Under the pieces are notes generated by a model. That model was not told where the DNA came from and made no database searches. It saw nothing but the letters and a program-made list of their open reading frames with translations. A stretch of 64,000 nucleotides of DNA, taken from Corynebacterium diphtheriae (GTDB lineage Bacteria > Actinomycetota > Actinomycetes > Mycobacteriales > Mycobacteriaceae). A program made the position numbers and the translations under genes. Where the stretch lies: contig NZ_LN831026.1 in NCBI RefSeq assembly GCF_001457455.1, positions 1,054,001 through 1,118,000 of the forward strand, written 5' to 3'. Below, piece after piece: positions 1 through 8,850 of this stretch; position 1 is the stretch's first letter; each line of letters begins with the position of its first letter.

Positions 1-290
1 CGCTTGTAGTTCGCAAGGGACTGCCTACGGGTCGCATCGTAAGTCTCTAGGTGCTTCTCCCATGCGTCAACGAGAGTTGCAAACGGCATTTGTGCCGTAT
101 AAATGGGGCGATCAACCAATTTGTTACGGAGTCGACGTTTCGCTTCTGCACTGGTTTTCCCCGTGGCGGTAACCCGTCGTGTTACACAGTCCGCGTCACG
201 GTATCGGGCGCTGGCTAGATGTGAGCCGCTGGGCGTTTTCCGGACGGTGATTTCGCCGAATGTGCCCGGTTCTAATGGTGGTCTGGGCAT
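1..290 (-). CDS. int: Tyrosine recombinase (phage integrase), N-terminal part, cut by window edge
   Basis: Reading leftward from an ATG at 288-290 gives 96 codons without a stop up to the window edge, starting MPRPPLEPGTFGEITVRK. The first ~60 residues resemble the small N-terminal arm-type DNA-binding domain of actinophage integrases (GTFGEI...ASARYRD...RRVTATGKTSAEAK). Next comes the start of the SAM-like core-binding domain (PFATLVDAWEKHLETYDA). The catalytic domain lies outside. By family it joins attP with the bacterial attachment site, here probably the tRNA-Leu at 57 kb. A purine-rich AAGAAG precedes the start. Integrase at one prophage end and tRNA at the other is the usual arrangement. 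Confidence 0.85.
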   Translation of the reverse strand, partial: MPRPPLEPGTFGEITVRKTPSGSHLASARYRDADCVTRRVTATGKTSAEAKRRLRNKLVDRPIYTAQMPFATLVDAWEKHLETYDATRRQSLANYK

Positions 291-320
291 GATTCTTCTT
301 TTGGGTGGTGCTAGGTGGGG

Positions 321-731
321 TTATTTATGCCGTGGGTCGTATTCAATGCCATTCTGGGACATGGCGCCGGAAACAACGTTTGCTTCCGCCATGGACTTGA
401 TCATGGCGTTGAGGCTTTTACGTTGTGCTTTCGTGAGCAGCTTCGCTTCTTCTGGTGGTGTCCATTGTTGGGGTTTGAAGGGGAGTGCTTCACGAATCCA
501 CTTGGTGACGGTGGAGATGTCTTCATCTAGGACTTGTGCGAGGGTGTGCATGGTGGCGATTTGTGGGCGTCTTGTTTCGCCGCGGATGATGCGCCCAACG
601 GTAGAAGGGTGAAGGCCTGTGTCGCGTTGTAGGGCGCGCAAGGATGGTTCGCTTGTGACTGGGCTTACGAAGCCTGCTCTGCGGAACGCAGATGCCCAAG
701 GTTCGGGAACTGCGTCATTGTAGGCGTTCAT
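321..731 (-). CDS. Lambda-type HTH repressor (probable immunity repressor)
   Basis: 136 residues. An XRE/Cro-type helix-turn-helix lies around residues 28-75 (SLRALQRDTGLHPSTVGRII, then an RRPQIATMHTLAQVL segment). The C-terminal part is short, with no peptidase-like S24 domain visible, so LexA-style self-cleavage is unlikely. It is transcribed away from the excisionase-like gene at 898, and the 150-nt gap between them holds two operator-like sites, one beside its own start. That position suggests it represses its own and the early promoters. The immunity role is inferred from position and fold. It could instead be a Cro-like regulator. Confidence 0.75.
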   Translation of the reverse strand: MNAYNDAVPEPWASAFRRAGFVSPVTSEPSLRALQRDTGLHPSTVGRIIRGETRRPQIATMHTLAQVLDEDISTVTKWIREALPFKPQQWTPPEEAKLLTKAQRKSLNAMIKSMAEANVVSGAMSQNGIEYDPRHK

Positions 732-763
732 GGTGTTGTCCTTTCTGGGGTGTGTTGGGTTTA

Positions 764-781
764 GTGCCTAATTTTCGACAC
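764..781 (-). promoter_or_regulatory. Operator-like half-palindrome upstream of repressor gene
   Basis: The sequence GTGCCTAATTTTCGACAC keeps the outer GTG...CAC and the TTTTCG/ACAC half of the recurring prophage palindrome. It lies 33 nt upstream of the repressor start, which suggests autoregulation. This is a weaker match than the site at 852. Confidence 0.4.
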
Positions 782-851
782 CCTAAATCGTAGTACACAA
801 AAAGCAAAAAAGGGCTACTGGAAAGTAAAGTTTGCACAATTGGCCGTAAGT

Positions 852-872
852 GTTGCAAAATAGTTTTGCAAC
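852..872. promoter_or_regulatory. Perfect operator palindrome at the early rightward promoter
   Basis: This is the best copy of the recurring site: arms GTTGCAAAA and TTTTGCAAC around TAG. Its centre contains TAGTTT, a TANNNT-type -10 box, so a bound repressor would hide the promoter. It ends 26 nt before the excisionase-like start at 898. Confidence 0.65.
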
Positions 873-897
873 CCCCTGAACCGTAATGGAAGGCAAA

Positions 898-1113
898 ATG
901 GCTAACGCAAATACCTTAGAACTCCTATCGATCAAAGAAGTTGCAGACCGGCTCAGCGTCTCAGAACGCACGTTACGCAACTGGCGGCAGGCCGGCGGGC
1001 ACGCACTCATGAACCTCAAAGCAATCCGAGTTGGCGGCCCAGGTGGCCCCCTTCGCTGGCGCTCGGAAGACGTCGACGGATTCATTGCAAGTCTTGCCTA
1101 TGAAGCATCCTAA
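898..1113 (+). CDS. MerR-like winged-helix excisionase / AlpA-like DNA-binding protein
   Basis: 71 residues. The start is placed at 898 because GGAAGG lies 6-11 nt upstream. The in-frame ATG at 886 has no ribosome site. Residues ~9-60 form an HTH_17/excisionase-type domain (LLSIKEVADRLSVSERTLRNW ... RWRSEDVDGFI), seen in phage Xis and AlpA proteins. Such proteins bend attachment-site DNA and steer integrase to excision, or act as small transcription factors. It is the first gene rightward from the repressor divergence, where cro or xis functions usually lie. Confidence 0.7.
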   Translation: MANANTLELLSIKEVADRLSVSERTLRNWRQAGGHALMNLKAIRVGGPGGPLRWRSEDVDGFIASLAYEAS

Positions 1114-1164
1114 AAACCCTAAAAACACATCGAACGGAAATTCGAAAAGCCTAGGAGAAACACC

Positions 1165-2529
1165 TTGCGTGAATACGCACAAATCCACCTACGTATATGG
1201 GACGACGATGATTTTAGAAACCTCTCCGTCTGCGCCCAACGCCTCTACCTCCTGCTCCTATCCCACCCGACACTCAGCAACGCGGGAGTGGGGGACTGGC
1301 GCCCCGCACGCCTCGCGGTCCTTGCAGGAGAATCCACAAAAGCCGACATTGTGTGGGCCTCACGCGAACTCCAAACCTCACGATTCGTTTATGTCGATGA
1401 GGAAACGGAAGAGTTTTTAGTCCGCTCATTCGTCAGAAATGACACCGTTTTACGCTCCCGGAATATGGGTACGGCGGTCGCAAAATCCATCAAGATGATC
1501 GCCTCTAGGAACCTTAAAACGCTTGTGATTCGGGAGCTACAACGCGCAAAACATGAGGAAACCATCAGAAAAGGGCTGGAATCCAAGGAGTTGCAGGGCT
1601 ATCTTAATCGCGAAATACACCCAGATGAATATAAATATGCCCAGCTAGAATTGAATGAACGATTGAATGGCAATTCAATTGAAACTTCACCCATCATTCA
1701 ATCCCCAAACCAACTTTCGTTGTATCCGTCATACAACCCACAGTCGTATAAAAAAATCCCAGAGTTGTATGAAGAAATGACCCCCTACAACAAACAACTA
1801 ACAACTAACAACAAGCAAGAGGGGGTTACGGAGGTAGGGAACACTACTGGCGCACACACATACGCGACCCCTCAACCCCAAAAAACTCAAACCCAAACCA
1901 GCCCATGGGCGCACGCTCACGCGGCGCCACGCCAGACCATCACCGAACAACCGCCCGACCCGACCCCGCCCAGCGCCCACCACGGCTACACGCCAGATCA
2001 CAACCCAAGCCACTGGTGCAACGAAGACAACCCCCGCTGCGAACAACACGCACACATTCCCCCAAGCCAACACGTCCCACCATGTCGCCAATGCGCCAAC
2101 GTCAAAGCATGGTTCAAACAACAAAAAAACCAGATCAAAGCCCAAAGGCGGCAACAAATCGACCAATGCGACCAATGTGACACCAACGGCCTCATCACAG
2201 CCCACAGGCCAGACGGAACCCCATACGCATACCGATGTGACCACCAAACTAGCCCAAAAACACGCCCAGAAGCCCCGCAGGAGCTCCAAAACGTGCAAAA
2301 CGACCAATCACACCAAACCCAACATCCAACCCCGCAAAACGCCGCACAGGACAAAAACCAACCCGCCAAACCACACACCACCGCCCACACAACAACCCAA
2401 ACCTCACCAACACAACAACCCACAAACAAACAAACATTCGAAAAACACAACCCCACAACAACCCCGCAAGAATCGCCTTCGTTCAACCCGTCACGGGCGC
2501 GCACACATCTAGCAGCGGTATCCGCATGA
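1165..2529 (+). CDS. Replication-initiator-like phage protein
   Basis: 454 residues from a TTG start with TAGGAG 8 nt upstream. Residues 1-~110 (MREYAQIHLRIW...SVCAQRLYLLLLSHP...RPARLAVLAG) resemble the winged-helix N-terminus of actinophage replication initiators. The C-terminal half is low-complexity, rich in Pro, Gln, Thr and His, and carries two zinc-ribbon-like cysteine pairs (CRQCANVK, CDQCDTNG...YRCDH). In lambda O-type proteins the N-terminus binds origin repeats lying inside the gene, and repeats are present here at ~1640-1790. No helicase or primase gene is visible, so the phage probably uses host enzymes. Confidence 0.6.
   Translation: MREYAQIHLRIWDDDDFRNLSVCAQRLYLLLLSHPTLSNAGVGDWRPARLAVLAGESTKADIVWASRELQTSRFVYVDEETEEFLVRSFVRNDTVLRSRNMGTAVAKSIKMIASRNLKTLVIRELQRAKHEETIRKGLESKELQGYLNREIHPDEYKYAQLELNERLNGNSIETSPIIQSPNQLSLYPSYNPQSYKKIPELYEEMTPYNKQLTTNNKQEGVTEVGNTTGAHTYATPQPQKTQTQTSPWAHAHAAPRQTITEQPPDPTPPSAHHGYTPDHNPSHWCNEDNPRCEQHAHIPPSQHVPPCRQCANVKAWFKQQKNQIKAQRRQQIDQCDQCDTNGLITAHRPDGTPYAYRCDHQTSPKTRPEAPQELQNVQNDQSHQTQHPTPQNAAQDKNQPAKPHTTAHTTTQTSPTQQPTNKQTFEKHNPTTTPQESPSFNPSRARTHLAAVSA
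1640..1790. other. AT-rich repeat cluster inside the initiator gene, candidate origin
   Basis: Within the initiator gene there are several ATTGAAT/ATTCAAT copies on both strands (around 1648-1702). They are followed by an exact inverted repeat, GTTGTAT at 1719-1725 with ATACAAC at 1731-1737, and another GTTGTATGA further on. The segment is more AT-rich than its surroundings. Origins placed inside initiator genes are known in lambdoid phages. Assignment here is inference. Confidence 0.35.
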
Positions 2530-2857
2530 ACCCCCGGAGAACTACGCTTAAAAGCCCTGAAAAAGGTTCTCGGTTACCCCCATATTTTGGCATGGGATAT
2601 ACATCGAACACGTGTGTGGGTACTGTGTGGAGAGCGCGAATTTGGGTTCGACGCCGACCCGCAGGTTCGGGACGTGATACGACAGTTTTCTTAACGAAAA
2701 GTGCCCTAAAACGGTGTGGGTGTTGCAATGCATGCCCCCGTTCATGCTGTGAAAAGGTGTCGAAAGTTAAAGTGCAACACTTAGCCCAAAATTATGCAAC
2801 ACTTGGTGTGGGTAACAGATCACACCAATGCCCAAACCACCCTGCAAAGGAGAAACA
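2530..2857 (+). promoter_or_regulatory. 328-nt gap with two tandem operator-like sites
   Basis: No convincing gene is seen; a 113-codon plus-strand reading frame here lacks a ribosome site and family resemblance. The right part holds two operator relatives: 2757-2780 (GTGTCGAAA half then GTGCAACAC) and 2782-2800 (CCAAAATTATGCAAC). They lie 60-100 nt before the start at 2858, which suggests a repressible promoter. A short inverted pair (GGAGAAC/GTTCTC) near 2538-2571 may be the 3' hairpin of the preceding transcript. Confidence 0.45.
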
Positions 2858-3457
2858 ATGTCGATGACCTACCGAACACTGGACTGCCACATGCCATGGC
2901 TTAAGTTCATCGACTGGGTGATGGAAGGAGCCCCCATGAACCGATCACTACATCTCAACGATGTGAAAGAAGAACTACTCGCGCTCGCTAAATTCACCTG
3001 TCATGACACGAATGATGAGTTCGAGGCGGAAATGTGCAGGTTTCGCGCTGCCGAAGGTCTTGCATGTTTCTGGATGAGTATTCATCCGGCCCAGCGCGCC
3101 CGCGTGGTGGGCAAATACTTCGAACTTACAGGGTTCAAACCCGATGCTGACCCATTCGGGCACATCACCGCCTACATGCCGGAAGAAGACCTCATCACCG
3201 ACCAGGCGAAAGAATATGGCTGTGAGAGCATCTTCCGCTTCATTGGGTCGTTTCAGGATTCACTGGTGAGGGAGCAGTTTCTTCAACTTATAAGCCAATA
3301 CCCGCGCCTACGCCAAGTCTTCATAGAAAACTGTGCGGTCATCGGGGAAACTGATGGGGTAGACCCCTCGGAGGGGAGGCGCGCCGGAAGAATCCTCGAA
3401 CTCTACCTAGCCTCCAACCCTGCATTCACTAAGTGGTGGAAAACGATCACCGGCTAG
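2858..3457 (+). CDS. Hypothetical phage protein
   Basis: 199 residues. The start at 2858 follows AAAGGAG by 6 nt and is preferred to the in-frame ATG at 2828. The protein is soluble, with mixed acidic and aromatic composition, and no signal peptide, membrane segment or known motif is recognised. It begins the group of three genes between the replication region and the terminase and is preceded by two operator-like sites, so it is probably expressed early or middle. Function unknown. Confidence 0.7.
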   Translation: MSMTYRTLDCHMPWLKFIDWVMEGAPMNRSLHLNDVKEELLALAKFTCHDTNDEFEAEMCRFRAAEGLACFWMSIHPAQRARVVGKYFELTGFKPDADPFGHITAYMPEEDLITDQAKEYGCESIFRFIGSFQDSLVREQFLQLISQYPRLRQVFIENCAVIGETDGVDPSEGRRAGRILELYLASNPAFTKWWKTITG

Positions 3458-3491
3458 GAATCCAATAATCACCATGTGGCACACTATGATG

Positions 3492-3515
3492 GTGTTGCAA
3501 AACAATTCACAGCAC
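3492..3515. promoter_or_regulatory. Operator-like site upstream of zinc-ribbon gene
   Basis: A left half GTGTTGCAAAA is followed by a degenerate right half ending ACAGCAC. It lies 30 nt before the preferred start at 3545, supporting that start over the GTG at 3476. Confidence 0.45.
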
Positions 3516-3544
3516 CACTCATTGAAGCCAAGGGAGTCCATCAC

Positions 3545-4120
3545 ATGCACACCGACATACTCACACGGAAACTTGGCATACTCACCACCCCACAAACCAT
3601 CACTAACCTCGACGGAAACGACTACGTTCTACCACCAATCCTTGATCAAATCGGGGAACTCAAGGCTAAACAGATGGATCATTCCGGTGGTGGAGCGTCT
3701 ACCACTGGAGGCAGTGCACCCCTAAGTTTTGCAGCGCTTGACTGGGAAACCAGCCTCATTAACGCCATTGAGTACGCCTATGGGCATAACATGTCCATGA
3801 AAACCGTGGGGCAAACTGTTAAGTACGCTATCCGTAACTACCCACAGGAATCCATGGTGGAGTGGTTTGAGAAGCAACTCGACCACCTCACACAACACGC
3901 ATGGACAATCATTTACCCCGCAAAGTTCGAAGTCATCGGCGCATGCCCACAATGTGGCACACACACCGCCAAAATCGGGGACGCCATCACAACCGCCCTA
4001 CAGGTTCATGAAGTTTTCGCCCGGTGCGGATACTGCCAAACAATGTGGTGGGGTACAGAAATCATTGACCTTGCCAGCCACTTTGGAGCTTTAAAAAACA
4101 CCCCAACTGCCATAGACTAA
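3545..4120 (+). CDS. Zinc-ribbon phage protein of unknown function
   Basis: 191 residues. The ATG at 3545 is chosen because AAGGGAG precedes it and the operator-like site would lie inside a longer version. Two cysteine pairs near the C-terminus (CPQCGTHTAK ... CGYCQTMWW) make a probable zinc ribbon. The middle is helical and the N-terminus (ILTRKLGILTTPQTITNLDG) resembles proteins found just before terminase genes in many actinophages. The hairpin at 4159 probably ends its transcript. Confidence 0.65.
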   Translation: MHTDILTRKLGILTTPQTITNLDGNDYVLPPILDQIGELKAKQMDHSGGGASTTGGSAPLSFAALDWETSLINAIEYAYGHNMSMKTVGQTVKYAIRNYPQESMVEWFEKQLDHLTQHAWTIIYPAKFEVIGACPQCGTHTAKIGDAITTALQVHEVFARCGYCQTMWWGTEIIDLASHFGALKNTPTAID

Positions 4121-4158
4121 CCCACATGGGGCTGAACTATGTCCAATAAAAGTACACA

Positions 4159-4188
4159 ACACCACCCCAACATGCGGGTGGTGTTTTT
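4159..4188 (+). terminator. Rho-independent terminator
   Basis: A 9-bp perfect stem (ACACCACCC / GGGTGGTGT) with an 8-nt loop runs into a T tract. It separates the zinc-ribbon gene from the giant gene that starts 25 nt further on. Confidence 0.8.
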
Positions 4189-4212
4189 CATGTCTGAAAC
4201 AAGGAGCCCACC

Positions 4213-7200
4213 ATGGCCAAAAAACCACGCAAACCACACACCAGTCGCAAACGCATCATCACCCCAGAAACCCGAACCAAAATCGCCCGCGCCCTCGCCG
4301 CAAAACTAGGGCCAACCAGCGACTGGGACAAACCAGAACCCACAGGACGTAAAACCAACGGCATCGATAAAACCACCGGCCATAAAATCACCATCAGCAC
4401 ACCCAAACGCACCCTAACCAAACCAAAAACACCACCCAACCCCAACACCATCCACAACCCGAACGGCACCAAAGCAGGTGGACATCGCGCCTCCACCCAC
4501 TACCTCAACACCCAAAAAATCACCCAAGAACCACTCGCCAAAGAACGCCTCACCGAACGCACCAACACACTCAACACACCCAAAAAAGTCACCAAATACC
4601 TCGACAAACTAGACCAACGCCTCAAAACAGCCAACACCACCACCAAAACCCCTAAACAGCCTTGGCACCCCAAAACAAACGGCACCTACACACCCCAACA
4701 ACAAGAACAAGAACGCAAAAACCCCGCAGCACCCGGCGGAATCATCCACACAGAAGCTAAAAACCTCACCCCGCTCCAGCTCAAACGCCTAGCCAATCAC
4801 TACGGGATCACCGACGAAAACACCATCAACCAACTCGGAGTCCAAGCCGGAAACCCCAAATTCCGCAAAACCCAAGCCTTCAACACCACCTACGACAACT
4901 GGCTACTCGACAAACTTGGCACCAAACTAGGCGTAACAAACCGCCAAGAACTCGACACCAAACTAACCGAACTCAACGGCGGCAAAGACCCCCACAAAAC
5001 CATGATCAGCCCCATCATGTTCCAAACCGCCACACCCGAACTACGCCAACTCATCGAACAAGAACTCGGCTACCTCCCATCCCGCCGAAACATGGAACGC
5101 GATAAAGCCGGCCAACCTAAACCACACCCACGCGCAGGCCTCAAAATCAGCCAAAAACGCACCAAACAAGAAACAGACGCCCGCGACCTCGCAGCACTCA
5201 AAGCCGACCAACAAACCATCCGAAAACAAGAAACACAAGCCAAAAAAGACACCGAAAAACAAAGAATCATCAACCGACGCGCCACCCACCAACGCGACGA
5301 ATACCAAGCCAACCAAGACGACACGGCCAAAGCACTACAACACGCCCACCGCGACCAACAACTAGGCAAACGCTCCCGATTCAGCCAAGAAACCAAAGAC
5401 GCCGAAGCCAAATTCAACGCAGAACACCCCATCGACTCCTACCGCCCACTAGCACAAAAAATCCTCGACACAGAATGGGAAAACTACAAACAAGGCAACC
5501 ACGCCCCCGTATCCATCAACGCCCAAAAAGGACGCCCCACTAACCCCTCCAACACAGCCATATATGCCAAAGCCGCAGAAGAAAACGGTGGATTCCCCAA
5601 AGCAGTAGGCAACCCCCAATACGAGAAAACAGCCACCACAACACCAAAAGCCACCCACAAAACCGAAACAAAACCCACCATCCCCGTACCAAAACGCAAC
5701 GAACGCATCATGCGTAAACACACCACAGATGGGGAAACCTTCAACCGAGACGGCATCATCCGCAACGGAATCAAAATCAAAAGAGGCTACAATGGCTACG
5801 AACTCGAAGTCCCCGGACGCGACAAACCTGTAGACCTCACCTACAACTACCGCACCAACACCGGCCCCGAAGACCTCAACGACGCCCGAGCAGCAGTAGA
5901 CCGTATCGCCGAAGACATGAAACTCCCCGGTGTCGACCCCAACAACTACTGGCTAGGCCGCCCCGAAAAAGAAATCAGCGAGACCGTAGACGACCCAAGA
6001 CTTCTCCCTTACATCGAAAGCAACAAACTATACGACGCGGAAACACTTCGTGCCGCAAGGGAACAAGCCACCACCGGCAAGAAACCATTCGCAAGTAAAC
6101 GGCCCACTTATCCCATCCGCGATCAAGCAGACCAAAAGTCAGTAGCTAAAACGCTCCGAGCTGTTCACCGCCTGCAAAACCTTAGAACAATGCCAATAGG
6201 TGAAGAACGCCTCAAAGCGCGAAAGCAATTCAACGAAACACACCCCGTTGAAAACTACGAAGAACTAGCCGCCAAAATCATCGAAAATGACGCGAAAGAA
6301 TACTGGAAAGGCAACAGATCCCAAGCAACTATCGCACCCAATAGAACCCTCCGCCGATTAACAGACAAACTTTGGCTCAACGCCGTCGAACAAAATGGAG
6401 GATTCCCCAACGCTGACCTGAAAAAGAAACTCAAAGACCTAGAAAGCAACACTGCCACGAGGCATATCCGGCGAGGAGAAGCAGGGGTCAAAGTGCGGGA
6501 AGCACGCAAAAAACTCAGAGAACTTACCTCCAAAAATCTAGGAAGTGAGAGCACAGAAGAAGTACGCAAACTCAAACTCGAGGGAGCTCAGCACGAAGCA
6601 AAACTAAGGAAACAGCTCGAAACTTTCTGGAAAGAACAAAAACGCACCCTGAAAATGGAGGGCGCCACCGACAAAGACCTTGAATATGTCAACGGAAAGC
6701 TAGAATCAGCAACAAGAGTCTCCAAGCAAGCTGAAAAGAACCTCGCTAAATACTCCGAGACTCCCAAACCAACCCGAAAAGAACCACCCCGCACCAACTG
6801 GAAAACCAACCTCACCACCAACGACCCCAACACACCACTCGAAAACCAAGCCCGCAACCTCAGTGACAATGACCTCATCACCGCCTACAAAGGGCTCAAA
6901 GCAGACATGAAATACTGGGAACACCACCTCAAAACCCGAAGCACCTACACACAACGAGAAGCCATCACCAACAGAGATAAAACCCTCACCCAACAAATCA
7001 GCATCAAAGATGAACTAAAACAACGCGGCTTCAAACTCAACGCCCTCAACAAAGGACGACAAAACGGCACCACCGAAGCCCAAATGAACGCCCAAAGGGA
7101 ACGAAAAGCCCACCAGGCGAAACTACACAACGCCAACGTTGTCAACAGCATCGCCATCGGACGACCCGAAGCCCTCACTAAACTCAACGACACCGAACTC

Positions 7201-8649
7201 ACCGACTGGTACAACACCATCAACACCCTCGAAAAGAACTACAAACCCGAAGACTGGGCAAAAGTCCAAAAAGCACTCCCCACCATCCACGAAGAAATCA
7301 ACCGCCGCGGACTCGGCAACACCGAACAAACCAACCGCAAAGCCCAAAAAGCAATGTCCTTTGACGACGACCTCATAGCCGCCGCCAAAGACCCACACGC
7401 CGACTACATCCGCGAAAACGACATCCTCGTACCCCACAAAAACTACAAAGTCACCACCTACAAAGGAGACGGAGCAGGAAAAGACAACAACTACATCACC
7501 AACCCCAACGAACTAATCAACATCGCACTAGCCAACACCCACAACACCAAAGAAACCAACAACCTACTCAAATTCCGCGACCGCATCGACGCAGGAGCAC
7601 CACTATGGACAGATAAAAACGGCACACTCCACACCACAAGCAAAATCGACGCCAACACCCGCATCAACCTAGAAACCATCCTCGAAACCACCGGAACCAC
7701 CACCGACACACCATCATGGAACGACGGAATCCCACAAGGCCGCATCCACCACGATGACCTCAAAGCCCGAGGCTGGACCAGCGACATGATCTGGCAAAAC
7801 CTCGAAGACGTCATGAAACTAAAAGACGTCCCAGAAGGCACCAACAAGCGCACCTACTCCATGCGGGAAGTAGAAGCCGTAGAAGCCACCAACAAAAAGA
7901 TCGCCAAAGCAGTAGGGGACCGTGCACACCTCATCCCACTCGCAGAAACCCCAGCAACCAGTGAAAACACATGGGGTAGAACAGCGCTAAAAGAACGCGG
8001 CTGGACAGAACGGATGATCGAACGCTACCTAGGCGAACCCGACTTCTACGACCGCGGCTACGACAACCGCCCCTTCTACAAGTGGCACAAAGACCGCATC
8101 AAACAAGCCGAAGCCGAAGACCCAGCACTACGACGCCGCATCGAACAAGACGAAAAGAAACGCCAAGAAAAGTTCGACAAGCTCACCGAAGGAGGCAAAG
8201 GGTACTTTAGGCGCATCAACGGCGATTGGGTGATCGCAGGTAAAGACATCAAACGCGGCCAAACCATCATAGTCCGCAAAAAGAACGGGGAAGAAAAGAA
8301 AGTCTACATCGGCTCTGTTACCACAGTTGATGACACAACCTACGGTGTCCCCGGCACCCCGCCTGTGACGCTGAACCAGCAAGCCCGCGAGATAGGGAAA
8401 GAACTCCCACAACCAATGTCCAACAAGGCCAAGGAGCACAAAGTTAACACCAGCCCTGTGACATCGAAACAAATCTCGTTCATCAACAAACTGCTTGCAC
8501 GACACTCCCGAAACTACGGGGTGATAGAAGGCGAGAATCTGTTTTTGGATTCCTTCACTTACAAATACCCAACACAAACCGAATTGAAGAAGATGACACG
8601 ATCAGAAGCCTCCTTCCTAATCGACATCCTCCAAAACGACGAAATGTAA
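4213..8649 (+). CDS. Giant basic phage protein (1478 aa), unknown function
   Basis: 1478 residues, very rich in Lys, Thr, Asn, Gln and Arg, with almost only C- or A-ending codons. The N-terminal ~130 residues are a lysine/proline tail. A ~95-residue unit occurs twice (about 370-465 and 640-735), each with an AK.L...HR.Q.L start, (N)EHP/THP and ENGGFP end. Later come helical repeats with ELKQRGF/EINRRGL, two LK.RGWT..MI segments, a small beta domain (GDWVIAG...RGQTIIVRKKNG) and a C-terminal TSKQISFINKLL...EASFLIDIL module known from actinobacterial phage and plasmid proteins. No enzyme motif is recognised. It may be a DNA-binding or injected protein, but that is a guess. Confidence 0.8.
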   Translation: MAKKPRKPHTSRKRIITPETRTKIARALAAKLGPTSDWDKPEPTGRKTNGIDKTTGHKITISTPKRTLTKPKTPPNPNTIHNPNGTKAGGHRASTHYLNTQKITQEPLAKERLTERTNTLNTPKKVTKYLDKLDQRLKTANTTTKTPKQPWHPKTNGTYTPQQQEQERKNPAAPGGIIHTEAKNLTPLQLKRLANHYGITDENTINQLGVQAGNPKFRKTQAFNTTYDNWLLDKLGTKLGVTNRQELDTKLTELNGGKDPHKTMISPIMFQTATPELRQLIEQELGYLPSRRNMERDKAGQPKPHPRAGLKISQKRTKQETDARDLAALKADQQTIRKQETQAKKDTEKQRIINRRATHQRDEYQANQDDTAKALQHAHRDQQLGKRSRFSQETKDAEAKFNAEHPIDSYRPLAQKILDTEWENYKQGNHAPVSINAQKGRPTNPSNTAIYAKAAEENGGFPKAVGNPQYEKTATTTPKATHKTETKPTIPVPKRNERIMRKHTTDGETFNRDGIIRNGIKIKRGYNGYELEVPGRDKPVDLTYNYRTNTGPEDLNDARAAVDRIAEDMKLPGVDPNNYWLGRPEKEISETVDDPRLLPYIESNKLYDAETLRAAREQATTGKKPFASKRPTYPIRDQADQKSVAKTLRAVHRLQNLRTMPIGEERLKARKQFNETHPVENYEELAAKIIENDAKEYWKGNRSQATIAPNRTLRRLTDKLWLNAVEQNGGFPNADLKKKLKDLESNTATRHIRRGEAGVKVREARKKLRELTSKNLGSESTEEVRKLKLEGAQHEAKLRKQLETFWKEQKRTLKMEGATDKDLEYVNGKLESATRVSKQAEKNLAKYSETPKPTRKEPPRTNWKTNLTTNDPNTPLENQARNLSDNDLITAYKGLKADMKYWEHHLKTRSTYTQREAITNRDKTLTQQISIKDELKQRGFKLNALNKGRQNGTTEAQMNAQRERKAHQAKLHNANVVNSIAIGRPEALTKLNDTELTDWYNTINTLEKNYKPEDWAKVQKALPTIHEEINRRGLGNTEQTNRKAQKAMSFDDDLIAAAKDPHADYIRENDILVPHKNYKVTTYKGDGAGKDNNYITNPNELINIALANTHNTKETNNLLKFRDRIDAGAPLWTDKNGTLHTTSKIDANTRINLETILETTGTTTDTPSWNDGIPQGRIHHDDLKARGWTSDMIWQNLEDVMKLKDVPEGTNKRTYSMREVEAVEATNKKIAKAVGDRAHLIPLAETPATSENTWGRTALKERGWTERMIERYLGEPDFYDRGYDNRPFYKWHKDRIKQAEAEDPALRRRIEQDEKKRQEKFDKLTEGGKGYFRRINGDWVIAGKDIKRGQTIIVRKKNGEEKKVYIGSVTTVDDTTYGVPGTPPVTLNQQAREIGKELPQPMSNKAKEHKVNTSPVTSKQISFINKLLARHSRNYGVIEGENLFLDSFTYKYPTQTELKKMTRSEASFLIDILQNDEM

Positions 8650-8670
8650 AACCCCACACCAGGGCATAAA

Positions 8671-8708
8671 AAGAACCCCACGAACCAGAAAAGGGACGTG
8701 GGGTTCTT
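8671..8708. terminator. Bidirectional-type terminator before the late operon
   Basis: A perfect 12-bp inverted repeat (AAGAACCCCACG / CGTGGGGTTCTT) with a 14-nt loop ends the giant gene's transcript and insulates the late promoter region. Confidence 0.75.
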
Positions 8709-8793
8709 CGACACCCGAAAGAAGAAAAGCCAAGCATCACTGCCTGCCCGAAGCGTCCCCTAAAAGAAGGGAACACCATAATAATAACACACT

Positions 8794-8813
8794 GTTGCAA
8801 ACACCTTTACAAC
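8794..8813 (+). promoter_or_regulatory. Operator-like site at the head of the late operon
   Basis: GTTGCAAA and TTTACAAC arms form an imperfect copy of the recurring palindrome, 38 nt upstream of the small terminase start. It is the last site before a 28-kb stretch without any, so it may control the entire late transcript. Confidence 0.5.
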
Positions 8814-8850
8814 ACCCCCGACCTGCCCCCTAAACAACAAAGGAAACACA

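Noticed and set aside
1798..2504. Long Val/Trp/Cys-rich minus-strand frames opposite the initiator gene
   Set aside because: Composition mirrors the C/A-rich coding strand. No start signals or recognisable domains.
2526..2867. 113-codon plus-strand frame between the initiator and the next gene
   Set aside because: No ribosome site, odd Cys/Arg composition, and it spans operator-like sites and the ribosome site of the real gene at 2858.
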